A DNA stretch of 64,000 bases from Flavobacterium frigidarium DSM 17623 (GTDB lineage Bacteria; Bacteroidota; Bacteroidia; Flavobacteriales; Flavobacteriaceae), in NCBI RefSeq assembly GCF_000425505.1, contig NZ_AUDO01000014.1, forward strand, positions 43,677-107,676, in the 5' to 3' direction. The notes beneath the pieces were generated by a model that searched no databases, had not been told where the DNA came from, and saw nothing but the letters and a program-made list of their open reading frames with translations. Both the position numbers and the translations under genes were made by a program. Shown here in pieces: positions 54,144 through 63,172 of the stretch. Within the stretch, counting starts at the first letter, position 1. Every line of letters starts with the position of its first letter.

Positions 54144-54704
54144 TTACTTTAAAAGATCTTCAATAACTATGGGGAAATATTTCTGTTCTAATGAATGTAT
54201 CTTCTCAGCAACTACCTCTGTTGTATCAGTACCTAAGACAGTAACTTTCTTTTGGAAAATTTGAGCTCCTTCATCGTAGTTTTCGTTCACATAATGAATA
54301 GTGATACCAGTTTCTACCTCTCTATTAGCGACTACAGCCCCATGAACATGCATGCCGTACATGCCTTTCCCTCCATATTTAGGAAGTAATGCTGGGTGTA
54401 TATTTATTATAGAATTGGGGTACTGTACAATTATAGCCTTTGGAAACTGCAACAGAAAACCTGCTAAAATTATAAGGTCAGGTTGTATTTCATTAATTTT
54501 ATGTAATACATTACTTTCAATTAATTCAGTTTTATTAAAAATATGTGAAGTAATTCCTAGATTCTCAGCTTTGGCAATTACTCCAGCTTTAGCATTGTTA
54601 GTAAACACAGCTACAACCTTAGCAACACTGCTATTATTGAAGTGCTTTATAATGTTTTCAGCATTACTGCCCGCTCCAGAAGCAAAAATTAGAATTTTTT
54701 TCAT
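54144..54704 (-). CDS. purN: Phosphoribosylglycinamide formyltransferase
   Basis: A 186-residue enzyme transferring formyl from 10-formyltetrahydrofolate to GAR in purine synthesis. The substrate-binding P-loop is FASGAGSNAENIIKHF, the catalytic segment contains Asn and His in SIINIHPALLPKYGGKGMYG with a following HGAVV, and the catalytic Asp lies in YDEGAQIFQK. Length is slightly short of E. coli PurN (212 residues) but complete at both ends. It is divergent from acpP. Confidence 0.95.
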   Translation of the reverse strand: MKKILIFASGAGSNAENIIKHFNNSSVAKVVAVFTNNAKAGVIAKAENLGITSHIFNKTELIESNVLHKINEIQPDLIILAGFLLQFPKAIIVQYPNSIINIHPALLPKYGGKGMYGMHVHGAVVANREVETGITIHYVNENYDEGAQIFQKKVTVLGTDTTEVVAEKIHSLEQKYFPIVIEDLLK

Positions 54705-54844
54705 GATTGACAGTTTTTAATTTTACGCAAAAAAAAGAATAAAAAACCAAAAAATAGAACAATAAGAAGCCTTTGTTAAAATATTTTTTTTAAATTTAGT
54801 TAATACATTTATCAACTTATGCGTTGTTTTAAAATAAAGTTTTT

Positions 54845-54852
54845 TATTTTTG
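54845..54852 (+). promoter_or_regulatory. -7 box of acpP
   Basis: TATTTTTG lies 30 nt before the ATG at 54883. A partial -33 (TTGT) occurs about 17 nt upstream. Confidence 0.55.
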
Positions 54853-54882
54853 CCAACAAATTAAATTCTAAAATTAAAGATT

Positions 54883-55119
54883 ATGTCAGACATTGCATCA
54901 AGAGTAAAAGCGATTATCGTAGACAAATTAGGTGTTGACGAAAACGAAGTTGTAACAGAAGCAAGCTTCACTAATGATTTAGGAGCTGACTCATTAGACA
55001 CTGTTGAGCTTATTATGGAATTCGAAAAAGAATTTGACATTCAAATTCCAGACGATCAAGCAGAGAACATCGCTACTGTAGGTCAAGCAATCTCTTACAT
55101 CGAGGAAGCTAAAAAATAA
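54883..55119 (+). CDS. acpP: Acyl carrier protein
   Basis: A 78-residue highly acidic carrier for fatty-acid synthesis. The phosphopantetheine-attachment Ser is in [15 protein letters not shown]. The helical bundle runs from [11 protein letters not shown] to the C-terminal [10 protein letters not shown]. Length is normal. It is followed by a terminator-like hairpin and then fabF, the usual partner. Confidence 0.97.
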   Translation: MSDIASRVKAIIVDKLGVDENEVVTEASFTNDLGADSLDTVELIMEFEKEFDIQIPDDQAENIATVGQAISYIEEAKK

Positions 55120-55128
55120 TAAATGAAG

Positions 55129-55165
55129 CACCCGTATACCTTCACGGTGTATGGGTGTTATTATT
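55129..55165 (+). terminator. Terminator or attenuator between acpP and fabF
   Basis: CACCCGTATACC and GGTGTATGGGTG form a 12-bp stem with two wobbles, followed by a T-rich run. It probably lowers read-through, giving more acpP than fabF transcript. Confidence 0.7.
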
Positions 55166-55305
55166 TATTTTTAAAAGAAGAAAATTCAGATTGGATGTAC
55201 AATTCAATCAAAAGGAATATTTACAACTTAATGCCCACAGCTCTTTAAACAATACAGTGAAGATAGCGTGGGTATTATTGTTTAAAGATAATAAAACATA
55301 CAGTT

Positions 55306-56559
55306 ATGGTATTAAAACGAGTTGTAGTGACAGGTTTAGGTGCTCTTACTCCTATAGGAAATAATGTTCAAGAATACTGGAATGGCCTTATTAATGGCGT
55401 TAGTGGCGCTGCGCCTATAACCTATTTTGACGCTTCAAAATTCAAGACTAAATTCGCATGTGAATTGAAAAATTTCAATGTTGAAGATTTCTTAGACAGA
55501 AAAGAAGCAAGAAAAATGGACCGTTATGCACAGTATGCAATGGTATCATCAGAAGAAGCTGTAAACGATGCTGGATTTAATTTTGAAAAATTAGATAAAG
55601 ATAGAGCTGGAGTTATCTGGGGTTCAGGAATTGGTGGTTTAGAAACTTTTCAAATCGAAATGTTAAACTTTTCTGCTGGTGATGGTACACCAAAATTCAA
55701 CCCTTTCTTTATTCCAAAAATGATTTCTGATATCGCTTGTGGCCATATCTCAATCAAATACGGATTTAGAGGTCCTAACTTTGCAACTGTTTCTGCATGT
55801 GCCTCATCTACAAATGCAATTATTGATGCTTTCAATTATATTCGTTTAGGTCATGCTGACGTAATGGTAACTGGAGGTTCTGAAGCTGCAGTAACTATCG
55901 CAGGTATGGGTGGATTTAATGCCATGCACGCTTTATCTACAAGAAATGATGATCCTACAACAGCTTCAAGACCTATGGATAAAGACCGTGATGGTTTTGT
56001 TCTTGGTGAAGGTGCTGGAGCATTAATTCTTGAAGAATACGAACACGCTGTTGCTCGTGGCGCAAAAATTTACTGCGAAATTGGCGGTGGAGGTATGTCT
56101 GCAGATGCACATCATATCACTGCTCCACATCCAGAAGGTTTAGGTGCAAAAAATGTAATGTTGAACTGTTTGAGAGATGCTGGTTTAAAACCAACAGATG
56201 TTGACGGATTGAACATGCACGGTACCTCTACTCCATTAGGAGATTTAGCTGAATCTAAAGCTATTGAACACGTATTTGGTGAACATGCTTATAGCATGAA
56301 TTTGAACTCAACAAAATCAATGACCGGTCACTTATTAGGTGCTGCCGGTGCTGTTGAAACAATTTCTTCGATACTTTCAATGAAATACGGTATTGTACCG
56401 CCTACAATTAACCACTTTACTGATGATGAAAACATAGACTCAAAATTGAACTTTACTTTTAATAAAGCTCAAAAAAGAGAAATGAATGTTGTAATGAGTA
56501 ACACTTTTGGTTTTGGTGGACACAATGCGTGTGTATTAGTTAAAAAATTAGACTTGTAA
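55306..56559 (+). CDS. fabF: Beta-ketoacyl-ACP synthase II
   Basis: A 417-residue elongating condensing enzyme. The catalytic Cys is in TVSACASSTNAI, the two His residues are in MHGTSTPLGD and SMTGHLLGAAGA, and the Lys is in LNSTKSMTG. The N-terminus RVVVTGLGALTPIGNNVQEYWN is typical of FabF. Length is normal. It lies downstream of acpP and 9 bp upstream of rnc. Confidence 0.97.
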   Translation: MVLKRVVVTGLGALTPIGNNVQEYWNGLINGVSGAAPITYFDASKFKTKFACELKNFNVEDFLDRKEARKMDRYAQYAMVSSEEAVNDAGFNFEKLDKDRAGVIWGSGIGGLETFQIEMLNFSAGDGTPKFNPFFIPKMISDIACGHISIKYGFRGPNFATVSACASSTNAIIDAFNYIRLGHADVMVTGGSEAAVTIAGMGGFNAMHALSTRNDDPTTASRPMDKDRDGFVLGEGAGALILEEYEHAVARGAKIYCEIGGGGMSADAHHITAPHPEGLGAKNVMLNCLRDAGLKPTDVDGLNMHGTSTPLGDLAESKAIEHVFGEHAYSMNLNSTKSMTGHLLGAAGAVETISSILSMKYGIVPPTINHFTDDENIDSKLNFTFNKAQKREMNVVMSNTFGFGGHNACVLVKKLDL

Positions 56560-56568
56560 TAAACCATT

Positions 56569-57309
56569 ATGAGTATATTTAAAAAAATATTTTCAAAATC
56601 CCGTTCTCTTGAAGACGGGATTTTTTTTAATGCTGTCGAAAAAATCTTAGGTTTTGCCCCACAAAATCTAGATAATTATAAAAAGGCATTTACACATCGT
56701 TCATTGAACCGCTTGAGCAATGAAGGAAACCCTATCAATTATGAACGCTTAGAATTTCTAGGTGACGCCATGTTGAGTTCAGTTATTGCAGCCTACCTTT
56801 TTACTGAAGCACCACATGGTGACGAAGGCTATTTGACAAAAATGCGTTCTAAAATTGTAAGCAGAGAACACCTTAATGAATTAGGGAAAGATTTAAATCT
56901 AATTCAATTTATCGAAAGTAAAGTTCCCGTTCATCATTTTGGCGAAAACATTCATGGTAACATCTTTGAATCTTTGATTGGTGCAATTTACCAAGATCGC
57001 GGTTATGCCTATTGTGAACAGTTTATTCAGAAGAGAGTAATTGTACCTTATGTAGATATTTCGAGACTAGAAGGAAAGGTAATTAGCTATAAAAGTTTAG
57101 TTATCGAATGGTGTCAAAAAGAAAAGAAAATTTTTAATTACGACATTTTTGAAGACAATGCTATTGACGGTCAACGTCTCTTTGGTGTTCGATTGAGCAT
57201 CGACGACAAAGTAATTGCAAAAGCTCGTGCAACTTCAAAAAAGAAGGCAGAGGAGAAAGCATCACAACGTGCTTATTTTGCACTTCAAGAAAAAATGGAC
57301 AAGAAATAA
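56569..57309 (+). CDS. rnc: Ribonuclease III
   Basis: A 246-residue double-strand-specific RNase. The catalytic signature is ERLEFLGDAML, with the second acidic site in GNIFESLIGAIYQDRG. A C-terminal double-stranded RNA-binding domain follows (YKSLVIEWCQKEKKIFNYDI, IAKARATSKKKAEEKASQRA). The N-terminal extension of about 20 residues is common in Bacteroidota. It starts 9 bp after fabF, so it is cotranscribed. Confidence 0.96.
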   Translation: MSIFKKIFSKSRSLEDGIFFNAVEKILGFAPQNLDNYKKAFTHRSLNRLSNEGNPINYERLEFLGDAMLSSVIAAYLFTEAPHGDEGYLTKMRSKIVSREHLNELGKDLNLIQFIESKVPVHHFGENIHGNIFESLIGAIYQDRGYAYCEQFIQKRVIVPYVDISRLEGKVISYKSLVIEWCQKEKKIFNYDIFEDNAIDGQRLFGVRLSIDDKVIAKARATSKKKAEEKASQRAYFALQEKMDKK

Positions 57310-57417
57310 TATCAAATTCATCAAAACTACAACGTTTTCGTTCATAAATTAACGAAATCATTACATTTTCTACTCTTAAACTTCGATAGAAATAGTATCT
57401 TTACGATATTATTTTCA

Positions 57418-57912
57418 ATGAATATGGCTATTCACAAACTGGATCTTGGCGAATTCGACGAAGTAGATTATTTTCTAGTCGCAATACATACTTCATTAGA
57501 AGATTATCGTTTGGCTTATTTTATTAATCAAAAACTACCTATTAACTTATCAAAAAGTACTGAGGAAGTTCAAATAAATATAAAAGAAGGCGAGACAAAT
57601 TTTGCGCGCTTTTATTATTATGATTTTGAGAATGCTGTTTCTTGGAATTTAATTCAAAATAAAAATGAAGTTCTTCAGCAGAAGACGAATCCGTCACAAG
57701 ATTTATTTGCTGCAATTTCAATGGAGATTTCAACTAAAGTTTTCTTACTTCCAGAATTTAAAAAAGCTGATTATTTTTTAAAAATAGAAAACATTGACGA
57801 CACAATAGATGTGTCCCAAATCAAGACCACGTTAAACACCATAGATAGTATCTCGGCAGTGTATACTGTAGATACAAATCTAATAAAATCAAAAAACAAT
57901 TTAATTTTTTAA
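57418..57912 (+). CDS. IPExxxVDY-family protein of unknown function
   Basis: A 164-residue protein with EFDEVDYFLVAIHTSLEDYR, LAYFINQKLPI near the N-terminus and a small C-terminal domain (VYTVDTN). It fits the conserved hypothetical family found between rnc and pyk in Flavobacteriia, where it appears as IPExxxVDY family. No signal peptide, transmembrane helix or enzyme motif is seen. It ends 5 bp before pyk, so a regulatory or assembly role connected with pyk is conceivable but not shown. The start is ATG 57418; ATG 57424 is an alternative. Confidence 0.8.
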   Translation: MNMAIHKLDLGEFDEVDYFLVAIHTSLEDYRLAYFINQKLPINLSKSTEEVQINIKEGETNFARFYYYDFENAVSWNLIQNKNEVLQQKTNPSQDLFAAISMEISTKVFLLPEFKKADYFLKIENIDDTIDVSQIKTTLNTIDSISAVYTVDTNLIKSKNNLIF

Positions 57913-57917
57913 AAAAA

Positions 57918-59348
57918 ATGATTCCAAACAAAAAAACCAAAATTGTAGCCACACTGGGACCTGCATGTAGCACAAGAGAGATTATAAAAGATATGATTGA
58001 CGCAGGTGTCAATGTATTTAGAATTAACTTTTCGCACGCAGATTACGAAGGTGTAAAAGAAAAAATCAATATCATCAGAACTTTAAATGATGAATTTGGA
58101 TACACAACTGCAATTTTAGCCGATTTACAAGGACCTAAACTTCGTGTAGGAGTTATGGAAGAAGGGGTAATCGTAAATGACGGTGAGCTTATCACATTTA
58201 CTACTGCCGAAGATATTATTGGTACTGCACAAAAAGTGTTCATGAAATATAAAAACTTTCCTAATGATGTAAATCCTGGCGAAAGAATTTTATTAGACGA
58301 CGGAAAACTTATTTTCGAAATTGTCTCTACAGATAAAGAGTCAGAAGTGGTTGCTCGAGTTATTCAAGGAGGAGAATTAAAATCTAAAAAAGGAGTTAAT
58401 TTACCAAACACAAAAATTTCATTACCTGCACTTACTGAAAAAGATATCGCTGATGCAATTTTTGCAATAGGACAAGGAGTTGACTGGATTGCACTTTCAT
58501 TTGTAAAAACACCGCAAGATCTTAAAGATTTACAAGACCTAATAAACGAACATTCAGACGTTAAAATTCCAATCATTGCTAAAATCGAAATGCCAGAAGC
58601 ATTAGAAAACATGGACAAGATTGTTGCTTATTGCGACGCTTTAATGGTTGCTCGTGGAGATCTAGGAGTTGAACTTCCTGCTCATGAAGTACCTTTGGTT
58701 CAAAAAGATCTTATTCGTAAAGCAAAAATGGCACGTATTCCTGTTATTGTTGCAACTCAAATGATGGAAACAATGATCACTAGCTTAACTCCTACAAGAG
58801 CAGAAGTAAATGACGTTGCTAACTCTGTTATGGATGGAGCAGATGCAGTGATGCTATCTGGAGAAACTGCTGCAGGAAACTATCCTGTTCAAGTAATCCA
58901 AAAAATGACGCAAATCATTCAAGCGGTAGAAGATTCTCCACTTATTCAAGTGCCACAAAATACACCACAAATAAAAACAAAACGTTTTATCACTAAAACA
59001 ATCTGTCGTCACGCTGCAATTATGGCTGATGCTATTAAAGCAAAAGCAATTTGTACATTGACAAATAGTGGATACACTGCATTCCAAATTTCAGCATGGA
59101 GACCTTCTGCACACATTTTAGTATTCACTTCTAATAAAAGAATTGTAACGCAACTAAGCCTGCTTTGGGGAGTTAAATCATACTATTATGACAAAACGGT
59201 AAGCACAGATGATACCGTTACTGATGTTAACGAAATCGCAAGACAAAAAGGATATGTAACTAAAGGAGATTTCCTAATTAATTTAGCTGCAATGCCTATC
59301 AAAGAAAAAGGAATGGTAAATACCTTGAGAGTTTCTGAAATAGAATAA
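57918..59348 (+). CDS. pyk: Pyruvate kinase
   Basis: A 476-residue glycolytic enzyme converting phosphoenolpyruvate and ADP to pyruvate and ATP. Motifs are TKIVATLGPACS, the ADP/PEP site FRINFSHADYE, ILADLQGPKLRVG, the catalytic Lys and metal-binding Glu region PIIAKIEMPEAL, MVARGDLGVELPA, and MLSGETAAGNYP. Domain B is present and the C-terminal regulatory domain is complete. It follows the IPExxxVDY gene by 5 bp. Confidence 0.97.
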   Translation: MIPNKKTKIVATLGPACSTREIIKDMIDAGVNVFRINFSHADYEGVKEKINIIRTLNDEFGYTTAILADLQGPKLRVGVMEEGVIVNDGELITFTTAEDIIGTAQKVFMKYKNFPNDVNPGERILLDDGKLIFEIVSTDKESEVVARVIQGGELKSKKGVNLPNTKISLPALTEKDIADAIFAIGQGVDWIALSFVKTPQDLKDLQDLINEHSDVKIPIIAKIEMPEALENMDKIVAYCDALMVARGDLGVELPAHEVPLVQKDLIRKAKMARIPVIVATQMMETMITSLTPTRAEVNDVANSVMDGADAVMLSGETAAGNYPVQVIQKMTQIIQAVEDSPLIQVPQNTPQIKTKRFITKTICRHAAIMADAIKAKAICTLTNSGYTAFQISAWRPSAHILVFTSNKRIVTQLSLLWGVKSYYYDKTVSTDDTVTDVNEIARQKGYVTKGDFLINLAAMPIKEKGMVNTLRVSEIE

Positions 59349-59368
59349 TATCTTTTAGACAAAATAAG

Positions 59369-59404
59369 AACCGCCTAGATCAATTTGATTAGGCGGTTTT
59401 TTTT
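59369..59404 (+). terminator. Terminator of pyk
   Basis: AACCGCCTA and TAGGCGGTT pair around a 12-nt loop and are followed by eight or more Ts. Confidence 0.85.
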
Positions 59405-59420
59405 GTCTTAAAATTTGAAT

Positions 59421-59428
59421 TATCTTTG
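59421..59428 (+). promoter_or_regulatory. -7 box of the Bax inhibitor-1 gene
   Basis: TATCTTTG lies 24 nt before ATG 59453 and overlaps the alternative TTG start at 59426, which rules that start out as the main one. Confidence 0.6.
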
Positions 59429-59452
59429 AATAAATTAAATCAATCATTTATT

Positions 59453-60226
59453 ATGAATCTCAAATCAAAGAATCCGTTTTTGAACAATAAATCTTTCTCG
59501 GCTACATCAGCTCGTAGAAGTGATCAAGTTCATAACGCTACCATTATTGATTATAACCAAGAAATGACAGTAGCTGGAACAATTAATAAAACGTTCATCT
59601 TATTTTTATTGTTAATAGCATCTGCAATGGTAGTATGGTGGATGGCGTTCAACGGGACAAACCCAATTGTACCAGCTATAGCAGGAGCAATCATAGGATT
59701 AATTTTGGTAGTAGCAGCTGCTTTTAAACCACAATACTCCGGATATTTAGCTCCTGGTTATGCATTATTTGAAGGGTTATTTATTGGTGGAATTTCTGCT
59801 ATATTTGAAGTGCGTTATCCTGGAATAGTAATCCAAGCCGTAGGTGCAACATTTGTAACTTTTGGTGTGTGTTTGGCGCTATACCGTTTTAAAATAGTTA
59901 AAGTTACAGAGCAATTTAAATCCATCGTAGTAGCAGCGACACTAGCAATAGCAACCTATTACTTAATTTCATGGTTGTTTTCTATGTTTACTAGTTTTCA
60001 GCCTGTACATTATGACAACTCGTTGATGAGTATTGGTATTAGTATATTTGTAATTATCATAGCCGCATTAAATCTATTTTTGGATTTTGATCGAATAGAT
60101 AAAGGCGCACAACAAAAAATGCCTAAATACATGGAGTGGTTTGGGGCCATGGGACTAATGGTAACTTTAGTTTGGTTGTATATCGAATTCCTAAGATTGT
60201 TATCAAAACTTTCAAGTAAGGATTAA
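59453..60226 (+). CDS. Bax inhibitor-1 / YccA family membrane protein
   Basis: A 257-residue protein with seven predicted transmembrane segments (TFILFLLLIASAMVVWWMAF through MGLMVTLVWLYIEFLRLL). It belongs to the BI-1-like YccA/YetJ type, some of which conduct calcium. The C-terminal acidic pair LDFDRIDKGAQQKMP matches the di-Asp pH sensor region described for YetJ. I use ATG 59453, since the promoter box overlaps the longer start. It is transcribed separately from pyk. Confidence 0.9.
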   Translation: MNLKSKNPFLNNKSFSATSARRSDQVHNATIIDYNQEMTVAGTINKTFILFLLLIASAMVVWWMAFNGTNPIVPAIAGAIIGLILVVAAAFKPQYSGYLAPGYALFEGLFIGGISAIFEVRYPGIVIQAVGATFVTFGVCLALYRFKIVKVTEQFKSIVVAATLAIATYYLISWLFSMFTSFQPVHYDNSLMSIGISIFVIIIAALNLFLDFDRIDKGAQQKMPKYMEWFGAMGLMVTLVWLYIEFLRLLSKLSSKD

Positions 60227-60247
60227 TTTCAACTTCAGCAAAATTAA

Positions 60248-60288
60248 AAAAGCCCTTAAAACTATACAACTAGTTTTAAGGGCTTTCA
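60248..60288. terminator. Bidirectional terminator between the Bax inhibitor-1 and PAS genes
   Basis: AAAGCCCTTAAAACTA and TAGTTTTAAGGGCTTT form a perfect 16-bp stem around a 6-nt loop, with A/T runs on both sides. Confidence 0.85.
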
Positions 60289-60306
60289 TTTTATATAGAA
60301 GCATAC

Positions 60307-60822
60307 TTACGCCGCTTGTTCAAAGGCTATAAAATGCGACAAATCTCCACTCTTATTAAAAATTGGAATACCTTTAATTAGGCAGTAATACAAATCACCA
60401 TTTTTCTTGTAGTTGATTACTTTTTTCTCAAATGATACTTTGTTCAAGATGGCCTCACGAATTTCATTTGAAACAATAGCACAGGTTTTTTCGCCTTGAA
60501 ACATTCTAGGACTATAACCAACCACTTCGTCGGGTGTATATCCATTCATTTTAGCGATATTCTGCGATGCAAATACAATTTTAAGGCTCGCGTCTGTCAC
60601 TACAATTACTTCGTCTTTAAGAATATTTCTAAGATCCCAATTATCATTTAACCACTTAGACCGCGTACCAAGCTCATTTATTTTTTTAGCATCTGAATTA
60701 ATCATTCGAAAATCATTAATTATATCACCATAAAAATCCCATGAAGTGATGGGACTCGTTATTAATCTAAGTTCTTGATTAAACTTAGCTACCCCTCTAT
60801 CATACTCTAAGAAACTTTTCAT
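60307..60822 (-). CDS. Single PAS-domain protein resembling a LOV domain without the photoactive Cys
   Basis: A 171-residue cytoplasmic protein with one PAS domain in its C-terminal half (about residues 75-168) and no output domain. The pattern IVFASQNIAKMNGYTPDEVV, GYSPRMFQGEKT, VINYKKNGDLYY and HFIAFEQ follows the LOV order, including a Gln near the end. The adduct-forming Cys of the usual GRNCRFLQ motif is replaced by Pro (GYSPRMFQ). It may bind flavin without forming an adduct, or a different ligand. It probably works through an unlinked partner. Single-gene unit. Confidence 0.8.
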   Translation of the reverse strand: MKSFLEYDRGVAKFNQELRLITSPITSWDFYGDIINDFRMINSDAKKINELGTRSKWLNDNWDLRNILKDEVIVVTDASLKIVFASQNIAKMNGYTPDEVVGYSPRMFQGEKTCAIVSNEIREAILNKVSFEKKVINYKKNGDLYYCLIKGIPIFNKSGDLSHFIAFEQAA

Positions 60823-60913
60823 CTTACATAAATTTTAGTCAAATATAAATTTAAAATTAAAGACAAATACCACAAAATCAGCATTTAACTTTTGTTCAAC
60901 CTAAAATTTAATA

Positions 60914-61996
60914 TTAAAACGGAAATGAAAGCTGTACTACTATGGATTTTTTGACTTCAGTATTTAAATTACTCATAGAAATTCCAAGTAATCTCACCGA
61001 GTCTTTCATGCGCTCTTGATACAATAATTCCTTCACTGATTCTATGATTAACCCCTTATCAGCAATAAAATACGGCAGCGTCTTGCTACGTGTTTGCTGC
61101 GTGAAATCGCTGTATTTAATTTTGAGTGTAATTGTTTTACCAGACACATTGTTTTTCTTCAATCTGCGTTCTAAAGTATCTGCAATATTTTCCAACTGCT
61201 CCAACATAAATATCTCTGACGAAAGGTTCGTATCAAAAGTATGTTCAGCAGCAACCGATTTAGATATGCGATTGGACTTTACCTCGCTATTGTGAATTCC
61301 TCTAACCACGTTGTAATAGAAACTTCCCGATTTCCCAAAATGCTTCACTAAAAATTCTACTGATTTACTTTTGAGCTCTAGTCCTGTAAATATTCCTAAC
61401 TGGTACATTTTCTCAGTAGTTACCTTACCCACCCCATAAAATTTCCGAATAGGCAGCACCTCTAAAAAAGAAATTACTTCATCTGGATTTACTGTTTTTT
61501 GACCATTTGGTTTATTGAAATCACTAGCAATCTTCGCCACAAATTTATTAACAGAAATACCCGCCGAAGCCGTTAAACCAACTTCGGTATATATGCGGGA
61601 CCTTATTTCCTCCGCTAAAACACTTGCACTAGTAATTCCTTTTTTATTAACGGTTACATCGAGATAGGCCTCATCAAGCGATAGCGGCTCAACTAAATCA
61701 GTATAGTCCTTAAATATTTTGTGAATTTTAATCGATATTTCTTTATAGCGTTCAAACCTAGGCTTGACAAAAATTAAGTCAGGGCAATTTCGCTTAGCCA
61801 CCACACCACTAATCGCACTACGCACTCCGTACTTCCTAGCTTCATAACTTGCAGCAGCTACCACACCTCGATTTTCTGAACCACCCACAGCAATGGGCTT
61901 TCCTATTAAATCAGGATTATCCATTTGTTCAACTGAAGCATAAAAAGCATCCATGTCGACATGTATAATTTTTCTAATTAAAGTTGTGGTTTCCAT
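60914..61996 (-). CDS. dinB: DNA polymerase IV (Y-family)
   Basis: A 360-residue translesion polymerase. Palm motifs are HVDMDAFYASVEQ and the catalytic acidic pair LSLDEAYLDV. The fingers contain YEARKYGVRSAISG, the thumb helix-hairpin-helix is RKFYGVGKVTTEKMYQLG, and the C-terminus ends in QLSFPF, a likely beta-clamp binding peptide. Length is normal. The ATG is 4 nt after a TAAATTTG box, so the transcript may be leaderless. No LexA-type site was recognised. Confidence 0.95.
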   Translation of the reverse strand: METTTLIRKIIHVDMDAFYASVEQMDNPDLIGKPIAVGGSENRGVVAAASYEARKYGVRSAISGVVAKRNCPDLIFVKPRFERYKEISIKIHKIFKDYTDLVEPLSLDEAYLDVTVNKKGITSASVLAEEIRSRIYTEVGLTASAGISVNKFVAKIASDFNKPNGQKTVNPDEVISFLEVLPIRKFYGVGKVTTEKMYQLGIFTGLELKSKSVEFLVKHFGKSGSFYYNVVRGIHNSEVKSNRISKSVAAEHTFDTNLSSEIFMLEQLENIADTLERRLKKNNVSGKTITLKIKYSDFTQQTRSKTLPYFIADKGLIIESVKELLYQERMKDSVRLLGISMSNLNTEVKKSIVVQLSFPF

Positions 61997-62000
61997 TTTA

Positions 62001-62008
62001 CAAATTTA
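62001..62008 (-). promoter_or_regulatory. -7 box of dinB, leaderless geometry
   Basis: TAAATTTG on the minus strand, then TAAA, then the ATG at 61996. Confidence 0.55.
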
Positions 62009-62035
62009 TAGCGATTTTGATGAAAACGAAACGCA

Positions 62036-62064
62036 TTTGATGTTAAATAAATTTGATACATTTG
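62036..62064 (+). promoter_or_regulatory. Promoter of the CYTH gene
   Basis: TTTG (62036-62039), a 17-nt spacer, then TACATTTG (62057-62064), 40 nt before the ATG at 62105. It is divergent from the dinB promoter. Confidence 0.6.
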
Positions 62065-62104
62065 ACCTTCATTTCGGATTATATCCACAGAACAAAACAA
62101 ACTC

Positions 62105-62581
62105 ATGATTGAAATCGAACGCAAATTTCTAGTAACTTCAGACGCCTTCAAGTCAGACTCTTTTTCGAATAAAACGATTAAACAAGGTTATTTAAGCTCT
62201 GTCCCTGAAAGAACTGTAAGAGTTCGCACAAAAGGAGATCAGGCCTACTTGACTATAAAAGGAGCGTCCAACGAAACAGGACTGTCACGATTTGAATGGG
62301 AAAAAGAAATTTCAACTAGCGAAGCAGAAAGCTTATTGATGTTATGCGAAAGCGGCATAATCGATAAAGTTCGATATGAAGTAAAAGTAGGTGATCACAC
62401 CTTTGAAATTGATGAATTCTTCGGTGCGAATTCAGGGTTAATCTTGGCTGAAGTAGAACTAAAATTTGAAGAAGAAGAATTTCAAAAACCAAGCTGGTTA
62501 GGAGTAGAAGTGACTAACGATCATCGCTACTACAACGCCTATCTTAACTTACATCCATTTACTAAATGGGAATCAAGATAA
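62105..62581 (+). CDS. CYTH-domain triphosphatase-like protein
   Basis: A 158-residue single CYTH (triphosphate tunnel) domain. The signature is EIERKFLV at the N-terminus. The tunnel strands carry alternating charged residues (ERTVRVRTKGDQAYLTIKG, GLSRFEWEKEI, KVRYEVKVG, FEIDEFFGANSGLILAEVEL). Known members hydrolyse inorganic triphosphate or thiamine triphosphate, and some are class IV adenylate cyclases; the short form here favours a triphosphatase. No CHAD domain. Its end converges on the rlpA-like gene with a 9-bp gap. Confidence 0.92.
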   Translation: MIEIERKFLVTSDAFKSDSFSNKTIKQGYLSSVPERTVRVRTKGDQAYLTIKGASNETGLSRFEWEKEISTSEAESLLMLCESGIIDKVRYEVKVGDHTFEIDEFFGANSGLILAEVELKFEEEEFQKPSWLGVEVTNDHRYYNAYLNLHPFTKWESR

Positions 62582-62590
62582 CTAATGCTT

Positions 62591-63091
62591 TTATTTATTA
62601 AAAACTTCTATGGTAACAGTCATTACACCAATACCTTTATTTTTGGCGATTTCCATAAATGCTTTTTTAGATAGATCTATTTCTCTCGACCTAACAAAAG
62701 GTCCACGGTCATTAACCTCTACGATGACCCACTTCCCATTTACTTGATTAGTTACTTTTAACATGGTTCCAAAAGGAAATTTTTTATGTGCAGCGGTATA
62801 TTCATTCATATCAAAGGCAGCACCACTAGCCGTTCTTCTTCCGTGAAATTTATCTGCGTAATAAGATGCATGAGCATTGGTTTTATAAGCAGCAAGCTTT
62901 CCATATTTCTCAGCAAGAGTATCTTTAACTATGTCTTTTTGAGTTAGAACTGCAACCTTATTTTTCTTTAAAGTATCTTTTTGACTTGCAGTTTTTTGTA
63001 ATGAAACCTTTATTTTATCAGCAATAGAGCTTTGGCTCGTTGCTATACTAATAATTGCTATTAGTAAAAAAGGCGTAATTAATTTTCTCAT
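62591..63091 (-). CDS. rlpA: RlpA-family septal ring protein / lytic transglycosylase domain
   Basis: A 166-residue secreted protein. The signal peptide is KLITPFLLIAIISIATSQSS. A Lys/Thr-rich linker leads to the double-psi beta-barrel domain (ASYYADKFHGRRTASGAAFD, AAHKKFPFGTMLKV, VEVNDRGPFVRSREIDLSKK). The Asp in NDRGPF matches the catalytic residue known in RlpA and related proteins. It lacks the SPOR domain found in the E. coli and Pseudomonas proteins. It is likely to cleave peptidoglycan during division, but without SPOR its localisation may differ. Confidence 0.9.
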   Translation of the reverse strand: MRKLITPFLLIAIISIATSQSSIADKIKVSLQKTASQKDTLKKNKVAVLTQKDIVKDTLAEKYGKLAAYKTNAHASYYADKFHGRRTASGAAFDMNEYTAAHKKFPFGTMLKVTNQVNGKWVIVEVNDRGPFVRSREIDLSKKAFMEIAKNKGIGVMTVTIEVFNK

Positions 63092-63137
63092 ATCATTTTT
63101 TATTTCAGTTCTACTTTTACAAAAACCATACCTAGAT

Positions 63138-63166
63138 AAAAAAAGCCCTATAAAAAGGGCTTTTTG
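63138..63166 (-). terminator. Terminator of the small membrane protein gene
   Basis: AAAAAGCCC and GGGCTTTTT pair, with T runs on both strands. On the minus strand it ends the 63173-63595 gene. Confidence 0.8.
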
Positions 63167-63172
63167 GCAGTT

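Noticed and set aside
55155..55364. 69-residue open frame between acpP and fabF
   Set aside because: It begins in the acpP terminator hairpin, runs into fabF in another frame and has no family-like composition.
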